The notes beneath the pieces are model-generated. The model was not told the origin of the DNA, did no database searches, and saw only the letters and a list, made by a program, of their open reading frames with translations. Source: Paraburkholderia sp. (GTDB lineage: Bacteria > Pseudomonadota > Gammaproteobacteria > Burkholderiales > Burkholderiaceae). Taken from it: a stretch of 64,000 nt of DNA. The stretch spans positions 248,001 through 312,000 of the forward strand of contig NZ_SCRP01000002.1 in assembly GCF_004298475.1 (NCBI RefSeq), in the 5' to 3' direction. The translations under genes and the position numbers were made by a program. The number at the start of each line of letters is the position of its first letter. Position 1 is the first letter of the stretch. Of the stretch, positions 50,961-60,128 are shown piece after piece.

Positions 50961-52220
50961 ATGGCGAAAACCACCAACAATCTCGACGACATCCAGATCC
51001 GGCGCTGGATCGCCGCCGGCGAGCCGGTCGCGAAGTCAGACGGCGACGGCCTGACCTTCACACTTTCGAAAGCCGGGACGGCAGCCTGGGTGCTCCGGTA
51101 CCGGATCGGTGGCGGCCGCCGGCGCGAGCTGACGCTCGGCAACTATCCAGACGTTTCGCTCGCCGCCGCGCGCAAGCTGGCGCGCACGCACCGGGCCGCG
51201 ATCGACGCCGGCGCCGATCCGGCCACCGAGAAGAAGACGCAGAAGGCTCGCTCGGTCGCCGCGTGGACGGTCGCGATGCTGGCCGACGACTTCGAGGACA
51301 AGGTGCTGAAGGCACCCCTTGCCGACGGCACGATCTACTACCGGAAGTGGGATCTGAACAACGTCATGCGGCCGAAGCTCGGTTCGATGGAAGTGCGCGC
51401 GGTACAGGCGGCCGACGTCGTGCACATGATCGAGGGCGCGGGCCGGTCGTGGACGGTCAGCAAGCGCATCCTGACGACCGCGACGCAGCTGTTCGAACAC
51501 GCGGCCGGCAAGCGCATGATCGACGCGAACCCGTGCGCCGGCATCAAGCTGAAGGCGATCATGGGCCCGCGGCCGCCGGTCAAGGCGCGCGTAATGCTGA
51601 CCGAGGACGAGCTGCGCACGTTGCTCGTCGACGTCGACACGACGATCGGCCGAGAGAATGGCCTCGCGCTGCGCATCCTGCTTGCGACGTGCGTGCGCTC
51701 GGTCGAGCTCGCGAAGGCCCGGTGGGAATACGTCGACTTCGAGCGCAACACCTGGTTCGTGCCGGACGGCAACGTGAAGACGCGCACCGGCTTCCTCGTC
51801 CCAGTCACGCCGACCGTGCGGCACTGGTTCGAATGCCTGAAGGCGATCGCGGGTGATTCGGAGTGGGTGCTGCCCGCGCGCACGTCGATCCGCCGGAACA
51901 AGCACGGCGACACGCATGTCGGCGCGACGACGCTATGGGCGGCGATCGACCGCGCCTTCACGCGCGGCGGCCTCGATATCCGGCGCTTCACCCCGCACGA
52001 CACGCGCAGCACGGCCAAGGGGCACATGCGCAACATGAAGATCGCGAACGAGATCACCGAACTCGCACTGAACCACAAGCTGAAGGGGATGGAGCGGATC
52101 TACGACGTGCGGGAAGATATTCCGGAGCGACGCGCTGCGCTCGAGCTGTGGGCCGCGTTCATCGTGTCGTGCGCCGAGGGCCGACAGTGGAACGTCATCT
52201 CGATGAACGCAGCCGCGTGA
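50961..52220 (+). CDS. Prophage tyrosine integrase (DUF4102 type)
   Basis: The 419-residue protein has an N-terminal arm-binding domain (KSDGDGLTFTLSKAGTAAWVLRYR; LTLGNYPDVSLAAARK), a core-binding helical region, and a catalytic domain with Arg in ATCVRSVELAKARW, HxxR in TPHDTRSTAKGHM, His in LNHKLKG and the nucleophile Tyr in ERIYDVRE. It integrates or excises phage DNA. It faces the lysis genes tail-to-tail with only 4 bases between stops. Its start is preceded by repeats and a likely promoter. Confidence 0.94.
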   Translation: MAKTTNNLDDIQIRRWIAAGEPVAKSDGDGLTFTLSKAGTAAWVLRYRIGGGRRRELTLGNYPDVSLAAARKLARTHRAAIDAGADPATEKKTQKARSVAAWTVAMLADDFEDKVLKAPLADGTIYYRKWDLNNVMRPKLGSMEVRAVQAADVVHMIEGAGRSWTVSKRILTTATQLFEHAAGKRMIDANPCAGIKLKAIMGPRPPVKARVMLTEDELRTLLVDVDTTIGRENGLALRILLATCVRSVELAKARWEYVDFERNTWFVPDGNVKTRTGFLVPVTPTVRHWFECLKAIAGDSEWVLPARTSIRRNKHGDTHVGATTLWAAIDRAFTRGGLDIRRFTPHDTRSTAKGHMRNMKIANEITELALNHKLKGMERIYDVREDIPERRAALELWAAFIVSCAEGRQWNVISMNAAA

Positions 52221-52224
52221 CGCG

Positions 52225-52806
52225 CTACCCGCGATTGTCGGTCGGAATGCGCGGGTCAGCCTGCATCTTGCCGCGGAAGTAGCTGGCGACACCGAGGATC
52301 GGCAACGCAGTGCCATTGAGCGCCGCTTGCGCCGTCAGCATCTGGGGGATCAGCGACAGGATGTCGGGCTTCACGCCGAAGAACATGACGGCCAGATAGG
52401 CAACCGTGATATTCAATCCCGCCGTCACCATGTTGAGCGCGAACGCGAACCCGATCGCCGGTCGCCAGCTGTATGTCGGCCAGTGATCCGCCTTCGCCTC
52501 GACCTGCATCGTCTGGTTGACCGCCGCGGTATCGGCCGTATCGGCCGCGAGTTCGGCCTTCGTGATGTCGGCAGCGATCTGCGCCATCTCGACCTGCGAC
52601 TCGACGACCTTCGTTTGGAATTGCATGGCGAGGTCTGGGTTAGCTTGGATCGCGGCGAGCGCGGCGTCCGGCGTTGACGTGCCGGTGACGGCCTGCGCCA
52701 CGCCGACGACCTTCTGCGCTACGTTCTCGGCCTTCGAGCCGCCGAGCCATCCGGCGATCATGGGTGCGAACTGGGCCAGCGCCATGGCGATGGGAATGAG
52801 CGGCAT
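52225..52806 (-). CDS. Holin-like protein (3TM holin family)
   Basis: The 193-residue protein has an N-terminal hydrophobic segment (IPIAMALAQFAPMIAGWLGG), a long helical acidic middle, then PTYSWRPAIGFAFALNMVTAG and TVAYLAVMFFG membrane helices. The pattern fits the family of 3-TM holins known from gene-transfer agents. The start has AAGGAG overlapping the end of the endolysin gene, 1 base between them. Its exact role as holin is inferred. Confidence 0.7.
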   Translation of the reverse strand: MPLIPIAMALAQFAPMIAGWLGGSKAENVAQKVVGVAQAVTGTSTPDAALAAIQANPDLAMQFQTKVVESQVEMAQIAADITKAELAADTADTAAVNQTMQVEAKADHWPTYSWRPAIGFAFALNMVTAGLNITVAYLAVMFFGVKPDILSLIPQMLTAQAALNGTALPILGVASYFRGKMQADPRIPTDNRG

Positions 52807-52807
52807 G

Positions 52808-53290
52808 TCAGGAAGCTCCTTTCAGCAGGTTTGCAGAGGTGCGGTGGATCCAGCCGCGCCCGAACGTCGGCCACGGCTTGCAGGCGGTGAGGTAGTTCTG
52901 CCGGACGGCAATGAAGCGCATGATGAAGCGCGAGGGATCGGCGCTCTTGACCGCGGCGATCGTGGCCGGACCGAGCACGCCATCGGCGCGCACGCCAGCC
53001 GCCTGCTGCATCCACAGCACGACATGTCCGCCGTTATAGTTCGCGTCGAGCAGCTGGAAGCCAATGCGCGGGTCGTACTCGTCGCAGTGCAGTGGATCCC
53101 AATACAGGTGCTTGGCGATCGCCTTCGCCGTCTCGCGCGGCAGCTCGCGCATCGGGCCGGTATAGCCGCTCGCACGCGCGACACGCTCTGTCACGCCCCA
53201 CATCGTCTCGCCGCCCGGATCCTTCGGGTTGTTCGAATAGCCGCCCTCGTTGCCAATCAGCGCATCAAACGCATCGTCGAAGCTGCTCAT
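52808..53290 (-). CDS. Phage endolysin, GH108 family N-acetylmuramidase
   Basis: The 160-residue endolysin starts at 53290 (MSSFDDAFDALIGNEGGYSNN), preceded by AAGGAAGG. The catalytic Glu is in NEGGYSNNPKDPGGETMWGV, the GH108 signature; the C-terminal half contains the peptidoglycan-binding segment GVRADGVLGPATIAAVKS. It cleaves cell-wall glycan at the end of infection. No signal peptide, so export depends on a holin. Confidence 0.92.
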   Translation of the reverse strand: MSSFDDAFDALIGNEGGYSNNPKDPGGETMWGVTERVARASGYTGPMRELPRETAKAIAKHLYWDPLHCDEYDPRIGFQLLDANYNGGHVVLWMQQAAGVRADGVLGPATIAAVKSADPSRFIMRFIAVRQNYLTACKPWPTFGRGWIHRTSANLLKGAS

Positions 53291-53490
53291 CGCGCACCTT
53301 CCTTTCTCGGAAAGAGCCGGTCGCGGATCTGCAGCAGCAGCACGACGATTGTCAGCAGACCGACGTACCATGAAATGTCGTGTCCATTCAGCCACGTCCA
53401 GAACGTCACGATGCCGCCGGCGGGCGCGGCAATGGGTGACGTTGCACTTGCAACTGCGCTCGCCGCGCTATCAAGCAGTTCTTTTTTCAT
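53287..53490 (-). CDS. Small membrane protein, probable holin
   Basis: The 67-residue protein has two hydrophobic segments (about 20-33, PAGGIVTFWTWL, and 41-54, WYVGLLTIVVLLLQI) and a basic C-terminus (RDRLFPRKEGAR). It overlaps the endolysin start by ATGA, so the two are coupled. This size and position suit a class II holin. No Rz/Rz1 gene is seen nearby. Confidence 0.65.
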   Translation of the reverse strand: MKKELLDSAASAVASATSPIAAPAGGIVTFWTWLNGHDISWYVGLLTIVVLLLQIRDRLFPRKEGAR

Positions 53491-53511
53491 GGGTTCCCCG
53501 GTTCGTCAGTG

Positions 53512-53733
53512 TTATGGCGACATTGCCGCCTTGCGTTTTTGCGCAAATCTGTCCTCGAGCCGCTTCGAATATTTTTTCGGCTTCGGCATGGCTGCCAGTC
53601 GCGCCCTTGCTTCGGCGCGGCGTTGCTCGCGCTCCGCGATAGACTCCGGATCATGCGGCGAGCGATATTCCACCCGGTTCCAATAATCCTGCACGTCCTC
53701 GATGAGGAAGGTCACCGGCAGTTCGCGCATCAT
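53512..53733 (-). CDS. Small hypothetical phage protein
   Basis: I start it at 53733 (MMRELPVTFLIEDVQDYWNRV; 73 residues), where AGGG precedes by 6 bases and the ATG overlaps the tailspike stop as TGATG. The C-terminal half is basic and helical (REQRRAEARARLAAMPKPKKYSKRL). No family is recognised. Confidence 0.6.
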   Translation of the reverse strand: MMRELPVTFLIEDVQDYWNRVEYRSPHDPESIAEREQRRAEARARLAAMPKPKKYSKRLEDRFAQKRKAAMSP

Positions 53734-55853
53734 CACCATCCCTGTTGAGTTTCGGTCCACATGATCGTGGCGCGATAGGCGGCGCTCGCCGTGCCGCCGG
53801 TTGCGTTGAGGTTCGTGCCGTCGATATAACCGAGCGTCAACGGCCGCATTTCGCCCGACGCGCCCTTGTAAAACGCCTGCGCCATCAGGCCCTTCTGCTG
53901 GGCGCTGGTGATGCCGTGCGCAACCGTCAGATTGCCCGAACCGTCGAGCGTGCCGGTCAGGCGCTTGGTCTTCATCGCGCCGGTCAGGTAGCCGTTCGTG
54001 AAGTCGTTCCCGGGCGGACCGCTGTTGTTCGACACCACCATGTTGACCATCGTGGCGGGCAGCGACATGCCCCAGCCAAGCAGCGCGTTATCCTCGATGA
54101 CGTGGTTTTCGTCGACGACCACCTGAACGAAGTTTCCGGTACCGGTGCCCTTATCGGTCGCACGGCAATTCGTGATAGTCGCGCGACCGCCGGCGGCCAC
54201 CGCGATAACGGCGTTCGCGGGGCTGGTGTTCTGCGGCAGCGTGAACTGCACGCCATCTACAATCAGCTGGTTCGTGCCGGAGCTGGCCGCCACGCTCACC
54301 GCTTGCGCGTCGCCCGAGATCCGGATCATGCCGCCGACAATCGACAGATATCCCGACGAGATCGTTCCGGGACCGGACAGCTGAATCAGCGGATTCGTGG
54401 TCGCGACGGCCGCCTCGATTTCGCAGCCAGCAACCTTCAGCATGCCGCCGGTCTGATAGATCGCCTGGTTGGCCGCGAAACCGACCGACATGAAGCAGGC
54501 CGACATCGAGATATCGCCAGCGGACATGTAGAGTCCGCCGTACGTATCGAAGTCGGTGTTGATGACCTCGCCGAACGTGCTGCCGCTTGCGCTCGACGTG
54601 AAGTTGACCTGCTTACCGTTGTTGATCAACAGGCTGTCTGACAGGCGGAAGTCATCGCAGCGGGCCGACTGGACGCCGGTCGTGTTGCCGTCGTTGAAGA
54701 TCGCCACCTGGTTCGTCGTGAGATCGAAGTTCCAAAAATGCAGCTTGTTGATCCGCACCGAATCCTGCGCGCCATCGATATTGACGCCGAAGTTGTACGC
54801 CGACATCTCGAGCTGCGTGATGAACGCGCCGCCCGAGTTGGTGCCGCCGGCCATATCGATGCCGGTCATGGCCTGCGTAATGGCCATGTTCTCAACGGTG
54901 AAGCGCGGCGTGCTGCGCATGTACAGCGCAGGCGGAAAGTTCGTCAGGTTCGCGCGCGTTCCCGTATCCGGCTGAACGAAGGTGATCTTCAGGTTGCGGA
55001 AGTGCGGGCCTTCCTCCCCCGTGTTACCGATGAACACACCCAGCGCGGACAGGTTGAACGTCGCGAGCGCCTTGAAGACCGAGATCTGACGGCCATCGCC
55101 CTCGAAGATCTGGCCTTTCGTCGTGTACGAAATGCCGTTCGTGAGCCCGTAGAACGCGCTCGGCTTCGGAGCGAAGATGCGCAGCCCAGTTGCAACGGCG
55201 TTCTGGATCGGGGTCGTGTCGTCGGATCCGTCGCCCTTCGCGCCGGCCTGCATCAACGAGATGCGTCCGAGGTGCTGCAGCTTCCAGCGGCCGCCGTCCG
55301 TCGGGTTGACGATGATCGTGACGCCATTGTCTGCACTGGCCGTATCGTTCGGATCGTACTGATACGGGCCGCCCCCACCATCATGGGCGGCATAATAGCC
55401 CGTCACGAACGCACGGGTGTAGGTCGCCTTCGAGATCGTGCGCAGCACGGCAATCGAATCGACAACACGATTCACGCGATTCGCAAACTGCTGGTCAAGC
55501 GTCGTGCCATCGAAGCCGATTTGCCCCGCGCCGCCGGAGCCGACCTGGTTCGCTAGCGGATTCGTGTAGTTCGGAATCGACAGGCAGAGGTTGCCGTTCG
55601 AGTCGTTCACCAGCAGCGCGTACGAGGCGGCGTTCACGAAGAAGGGCTGCGGCGATCCGTTGAGCGAAACGAAGCCATTCGTCGTCGTGAGCGGCTGCGT
55701 CATCGGGATCGTCATCGCCGCGTCCTGGTACACCGTCAGCTGGTTCGTCACCGGATTGGTGTTAGCGGTGCCGATGTAGACGCTGCCCTTCTGCAGCGGC
55801 TTGCCGAGCAGGTCAGTGAAAAACGCGATCGGATTGACAACCATGTTGCCCAT
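53733..55853 (-). CDS. Tailspike protein with P22-like head-binding region
   Basis: The 706-residue protein starts MGNMVVNPIAFFTDLLGKPL. The first about 115 residues (GSVYIGTANTNPVTNQLTVYQD, TQPLTTTNGFVSLNGSPQP) resemble the head-binding domain of P22 tailspike. From about 190 a pectate-lyase-like beta-helix region follows (AGAKGDGSDDTTPIQNAVATG), rich in Asn, Gly and Thr, ending with a smaller domain. Tailspikes bind and often cleave surface polysaccharide; the substrate is unknown. It is 3 bases after the large ejection protein gene. Confidence 0.75.
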   Translation of the reverse strand: MGNMVVNPIAFFTDLLGKPLQKGSVYIGTANTNPVTNQLTVYQDAAMTIPMTQPLTTTNGFVSLNGSPQPFFVNAASYALLVNDSNGNLCLSIPNYTNPLANQVGSGGAGQIGFDGTTLDQQFANRVNRVVDSIAVLRTISKATYTRAFVTGYYAAHDGGGGPYQYDPNDTASADNGVTIIVNPTDGGRWKLQHLGRISLMQAGAKGDGSDDTTPIQNAVATGLRIFAPKPSAFYGLTNGISYTTKGQIFEGDGRQISVFKALATFNLSALGVFIGNTGEEGPHFRNLKITFVQPDTGTRANLTNFPPALYMRSTPRFTVENMAITQAMTGIDMAGGTNSGGAFITQLEMSAYNFGVNIDGAQDSVRINKLHFWNFDLTTNQVAIFNDGNTTGVQSARCDDFRLSDSLLINNGKQVNFTSSASGSTFGEVINTDFDTYGGLYMSAGDISMSACFMSVGFAANQAIYQTGGMLKVAGCEIEAAVATTNPLIQLSGPGTISSGYLSIVGGMIRISGDAQAVSVAASSGTNQLIVDGVQFTLPQNTSPANAVIAVAAGGRATITNCRATDKGTGTGNFVQVVVDENHVIEDNALLGWGMSLPATMVNMVVSNNSGPPGNDFTNGYLTGAMKTKRLTGTLDGSGNLTVAHGITSAQQKGLMAQAFYKGASGEMRPLTLGYIDGTNLNATGGTASAAYRATIMWTETQQGW

Positions 55854-55856
55854 AGG

Positions 55857-58800
55857 TCACCTGTTCGTGTTGCTGTTGGCCGCGGGCTCCGCAGCGTTGA
55901 CGATGCCGAGCAGCCAGCGCTCGCGCGATGCGGGATCGTTGGCGCCCATTGCGCTGCGCGCGAGGTCGTAGAAGCGGCGGAATGTCGAGGAGTTGGCAGC
56001 GGCCTTCACTACCTGCGGCGCGGGCGCGGCGCCGGACTTCGCAAGCTGCTGAAACTCGGGCGAGACGATCAGCTCGTCGGCCGCCTTCATGACGTCGGGC
56101 TTCCCTTTCGACAGCGCGCTGATCACTGCATGACTGAGGCCAGCGCCAATAGGCCCAGCGACGCTCGCAGCACCCGCCGCGGCCGCGGTACCGATATGGC
56201 CGACTGCTGCCTGGCGAGCGGTATTCATGACCTTTGAGACGAGGCCGTCGGCATGCGCGTTGAGCTCTTCGCGGGCGGCCATGATGCGGCCCGTTGTGAT
56301 GTTCTCGCGTGTCGCGTTCGAGATGCCGCGCGAGACCTTTGCGAGGTCTGCGAGTTGCTGACGACTCTCAGCCGGCAGATTCGCCAGCACTGCATTCGCG
56401 GCCTGAGAATTTTTCATCAGGCCATCCCACCAGTCGGCGAAGGTCTTGAAGTTGAGGTCGCCGTTTTTCGTGGCTTTGCCGAAGGCGTATGCGAGGCCGC
56501 TCGACGTCACCTGCTGGCGCATGCCAGACGGCACGGCCTTGATGATGTCGACGAACTTCGAGACGTCGCCCTTCGGCAGCGCCGCCATCGCCGTGCCGAG
56601 CTTGCCGACGAGCGAGTCGCCGAGCTGCTTGCCGTAGAGGGAGGTGAGATCGTCCTCGATGCTCTTGCGCATCTGGACCGTCGCGCGGGCCGTGTCGAAC
56701 TTCTCGAGCGCGCCTGGAACGGTCGAAAGCGCGCCGCGCTGCGCCTCTGAGATGCGCCCATAGAGCGCCTTCAGCAGCCCGGTGTCTGCATCCTTGAACG
56801 GCCCCTGATTGCGCAGGCCCGCGCCGACGTTCTTGCGCACGTCGTCGAGCAGCGCATAGGTCGGGTTCTTCACCTGAGGCTTGAGACCGAGCGTGGCCGG
56901 ATCGATCTCCTGGCCGCCGACCATCATCGGCACCTTCGCGGGCGTGAGCTTCGATTGGATCATGCGCTCGACTGGCGAGAGGTTCTTCGCGCCGCCCAGC
57001 TCATCGGCCCGCTGTGCGATGAAGTCGAGTACGGGCGACGGATCGACGTCCATCTTCGCCGGCACGCTCTTGCGCAGATCGTCGTACAGCCCCTCGGCCT
57101 TCTGGTCGAGCTGCTGCTGCGTGTTCATGAGGTCGTTCTTCACCGAGGCAGACAGCTGACTCAGATCACTCATGCCGCCCGCATCCTCGACAATCTTCTG
57201 CCCGCGCTGCGCGACCTGCTGAAGGCCCTGCATCTCCTCAGCACGCGCGAGGCTGCCCGGCGTCGATTTGATCGCCTGCGCGAGCTCGATCGCAGCCTGG
57301 TTCGTTGTGAGGTGGTCGGGTTGCAGGTTGTCGGCGATACCGAGACGCTCGGCGGCCGCCAAACGCTCAGCATCGGGCGCCATCTGGGCTGCAAGCGTCT
57401 GCTGCGCCGTTTGCTTCCCGATGCCGAATGGCGCGCGGCCGGCGCCGACCGCGATGCGCGTTTGCGCGGCGAGCTGGTCGGCGGGCAGGAACTCATGTGA
57501 GGCGGACGTGAGCGGCGATGCTGCCGGATTCACCGGTGACTCCGCGCGGGCCGCGCTTTCTTCTGCGGCAGCCGGCGGCGTCATGGCGGCCGTAGCCTCC
57601 GGCGCAGCGCTCGCCGCGGCTTCCGGCGCTTGAGCAGCCGCCGCCGGTGCAGGCGCCTCCATCGCGCCGCGCGCGGCCGCCGCCATCGGATTCTGTTGCG
57701 CGGGCACCGTGCGCGGCATTGAGGCGAGCTGCTGGTCGATTTCCTGCACGCGCTGGAGCGCGCGCGAGCCTTCGGCCTGCTGGGCATGCGCTGCCTGAAG
57801 ACGGACCATCTGATCCTGATACGCGCTCATCTCGCCCGAGAGCTGCTTTTGCGCGAGCGCGCGCGCGTCGCCGAACTTCATGCCCTGTTGCTGCTGCAGC
57901 ATCTTCGTGCGGTCCGCCACGGAATCGAACGACTTCCCTTCCAGCGACGCGATCTGATCCTGCACGGATGTATCGCCCTTCTGGGGCGCGTTGGCCGCTG
58001 TCTGGATAAGTTGCTCGCGCTCGGCCTGCAGCGCCTCAATCGCGGGGTTCGGAACCTGCGGCGCGCCGGGGTTGAGCGTCGTGGCGAGGTTGGCCGGCGC
58101 CGATGATCCAGCGGGAGCCGCGCTAGCGCTGGGCTGTGCGGTGGCTGGAACACTTTCGGCCGCAGATGTTCCAGTCGGCGAACCACCCTCTTGTGCTGCG
58201 GCCATCGTCGGCTCGATGCGTTCGGCGCCGGCTGCTGCTGCCTGCGGCAGTTCTTTCGCGAGTGCGGCCATGACCTTCGACGCCGCTGCGGGCGAAAGCG
58301 CGGTCGTGAGAAGGTTCACGGCCATGCCCAGCATCGGGCTGCCAGTTGCCTGATGCACCGCTTCGCCAACCGTGCCGCCTGCCGCGCCTGCCGCGATCAT
58401 GCCGGGGATCGCCTTCAGCGCCATGCCCGGGACCGGCACTGTCAGCGCGCCTGCGCCCTGCGCGGCCGATTGCAGCACCTTCTCGCGTGGTGTCTGTGCA
58501 GTCGGCATGCCGTTGCGATCCATGACTGCCGTGGCCGTCTCGCCGACGCTTGGAATGGCTTCGCCGATCTGCGTTGCTCCGACGCCCGTTTGCTGCGTCG
58601 GAATCGGTGCTGATCCAGCCAGATGCGTTCCGAGCGCTTGATCGATTGCAGGCAGTACGGGTCCCTGAGCGATCGCATTCACCATACGAGTGGGCGCATC
58701 GATCAAACCTTTTGCCCTATCGACGAGACCGCCCGCTGCATCGGAAAGACCTTGCACATAGCCGCGCGCCGCAATGCCCCCCTCACGCCCGGGCGTCGCC

Positions 58801-59696
58801 GGCGGCGGCCCAGTCAGGTTGGCGCCCGGCGGCAACGTGATCGCGCCGCTCTGCACGTCCTTCTGAAGCTGCGCGACGTCCTCGGGTGACATCAGGCCAC
58901 TATTGAATGCGCTCACGAGTTGCTGCGGTGCGACCGGTGCCTGCGGCGCAGGAGGATTGACGCCCATGCCAGACGGCAGCACGATGCGGCCGCTGTTCAC
59001 GTCCTGCTCGAACGCGGCCTTGTCCTCGGGACTCATCTGGCCGGACTTGTACGCGTCGTAGATGCGCGCGAGCGGAGATGGCCCGTTGCTGCCGCTGTCA
59101 AGTGCACCCGGAGCCGAGCCGATGTTCGGCAGCGGCGCGACCGCATAGGGATTCGACGACGACGGCGAGAACGACGACTGCGGCGCGCTGTCCGGAAGCG
59201 AGCCGGGCGCAGCGCCGATGTTCGGCAGCGGCTGCACCTGGTACGCGCTCGACGGGTTGCCGAACGACGGCGTCGCATCAGCGTTGTTCGGCGATGCGCC
59301 CGTCACGCGCTTCGTGTAGGCCATCGTCTTCGGCCCCCACTGGCTTTGATCGTTGCCGCCGTGGTACGCCGCCGTCGCGAGCACGGCATTGCCGCCGTAG
59401 CGCCCGAGGTTTTGCTTGAGCAGGTAGGCAGCACCGTACGCGGCCATCTGCGGGTTCAGATACGGATCAACGCCGGTCTGATCGATGATGGCCTGCCGTG
59501 TCGCCGGTACTATCTGATATGGAGTTTTCGCAGACGCGCTGCTAACCTGATCGGCGTTCGACCGCTCGCCTTTCGTTCGAATGTTGGTAAGCCATGCGGA
59601 AGGAATTCCAATAGCAGAAGACGCTGCCTGATCGGCGGCGTCATAGGCTGGATCCTTATAACTCGTCGGAAATGCGCTGGGATCGTAATCAGCCAT
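55857..59696 (-). CDS. Large virion/DNA-ejection protein with N-terminal transglycosylase-like region
   Basis: The 1279-residue protein starts MADYDPSAFPTSYKD (59696). Residues about 27-130 look like a lytic transglycosylase: IRTKGERSNADQVSSASAKTPYQI (probable catalytic Glu in GERS) and ATAAYHGGNDQSQ. The middle has repeated PLPNIG(A/S)APG and (Q/L)MSPED units, long Ala/Pro/Gln-rich linkers, and a helical C-terminal half. Such large proteins are ejected with phage DNA in podoviruses (T7 gp16, P22 gp16). The exact match is not tested. Confidence 0.7.
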   Translation of the reverse strand: MADYDPSAFPTSYKDPAYDAADQAASSAIGIPSAWLTNIRTKGERSNADQVSSASAKTPYQIVPATRQAIIDQTGVDPYLNPQMAAYGAAYLLKQNLGRYGGNAVLATAAYHGGNDQSQWGPKTMAYTKRVTGASPNNADATPSFGNPSSAYQVQPLPNIGAAPGSLPDSAPQSSFSPSSSNPYAVAPLPNIGSAPGALDSGSNGPSPLARIYDAYKSGQMSPEDKAAFEQDVNSGRIVLPSGMGVNPPAPQAPVAPQQLVSAFNSGLMSPEDVAQLQKDVQSGAITLPPGANLTGPPPATPGREGGIAARGYVQGLSDAAGGLVDRAKGLIDAPTRMVNAIAQGPVLPAIDQALGTHLAGSAPIPTQQTGVGATQIGEAIPSVGETATAVMDRNGMPTAQTPREKVLQSAAQGAGALTVPVPGMALKAIPGMIAAGAAGGTVGEAVHQATGSPMLGMAVNLLTTALSPAAASKVMAALAKELPQAAAAGAERIEPTMAAAQEGGSPTGTSAAESVPATAQPSASAAPAGSSAPANLATTLNPGAPQVPNPAIEALQAEREQLIQTAANAPQKGDTSVQDQIASLEGKSFDSVADRTKMLQQQQGMKFGDARALAQKQLSGEMSAYQDQMVRLQAAHAQQAEGSRALQRVQEIDQQLASMPRTVPAQQNPMAAAARGAMEAPAPAAAAQAPEAAASAAPEATAAMTPPAAAEESAARAESPVNPAASPLTSASHEFLPADQLAAQTRIAVGAGRAPFGIGKQTAQQTLAAQMAPDAERLAAAERLGIADNLQPDHLTTNQAAIELAQAIKSTPGSLARAEEMQGLQQVAQRGQKIVEDAGGMSDLSQLSASVKNDLMNTQQQLDQKAEGLYDDLRKSVPAKMDVDPSPVLDFIAQRADELGGAKNLSPVERMIQSKLTPAKVPMMVGGQEIDPATLGLKPQVKNPTYALLDDVRKNVGAGLRNQGPFKDADTGLLKALYGRISEAQRGALSTVPGALEKFDTARATVQMRKSIEDDLTSLYGKQLGDSLVGKLGTAMAALPKGDVSKFVDIIKAVPSGMRQQVTSSGLAYAFGKATKNGDLNFKTFADWWDGLMKNSQAANAVLANLPAESRQQLADLAKVSRGISNATRENITTGRIMAAREELNAHADGLVSKVMNTARQAAVGHIGTAAAAGAASVAGPIGAGLSHAVISALSKGKPDVMKAADELIVSPEFQQLAKSGAAPAPQVVKAAANSSTFRRFYDLARSAMGANDPASRERWLLGIVNAAEPAANSNTNR

Positions 59697-59727
59697 TTGC
59701 GCGCTCCCCCACATATCGAGGAATCAA

Positions 59728-60096
59728 ATGGAAGAGTGGCGTCCCGTTGTCGGTTTCGAAGGCCTTTACGACGTTTCCAGCCACGGTCGAATCAGAACCG
59801 TCGCCCATCAGGTCAATTACAAAAACATCAAGAAGCGCACTATTCCAAGCCGCCTTCGATCCACGAAGGCGCTCCTCAAGGGATATCCGGCCGTGAATCT
59901 CTCGAACGGAAAAATCACAAAGATGCGCACTGTCCACGTGATGGTGCTTGAGGCATTCGTCGGACCGCGTCCATCGCAGGCTCATGACGGTTTCCATGAA
60001 GACGGAAATCCATTGAATGCCCGTCTTGACAACTTGCAGTGGAAAGAAAAGAAGTACGTGAAGCGCGCATCGATCGCGCGCGCCCTGCGTGGGTGA
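59728..60096 (+). CDS. HNH endonuclease with NUMOD4-like start, antisense to its neighbours
   Basis: The 122-residue protein begins MEEWRPVVGFEGLYDVSSHGRIR, the NUMOD4 pattern, and has HVMVLEAFVG and HEDGNPLNARLDNLQW, an HNH_3-type nuclease core. It is on the plus strand in a minus-strand operon and is AT-richer than its neighbours; GAGGAATCAA precedes the start. Such genes are common mobile, homing-type inserts in phage genomes. Confidence 0.88.
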   Translation: MEEWRPVVGFEGLYDVSSHGRIRTVAHQVNYKNIKKRTIPSRLRSTKALLKGYPAVNLSNGKITKMRTVHVMVLEAFVGPRPSQAHDGFHEDGNPLNARLDNLQWKEKKYVKRASIARALRG

Positions 60097-60128
60097 TGCT
60101 CCGCATCGGGGGGGCATTCGATTCGTCA

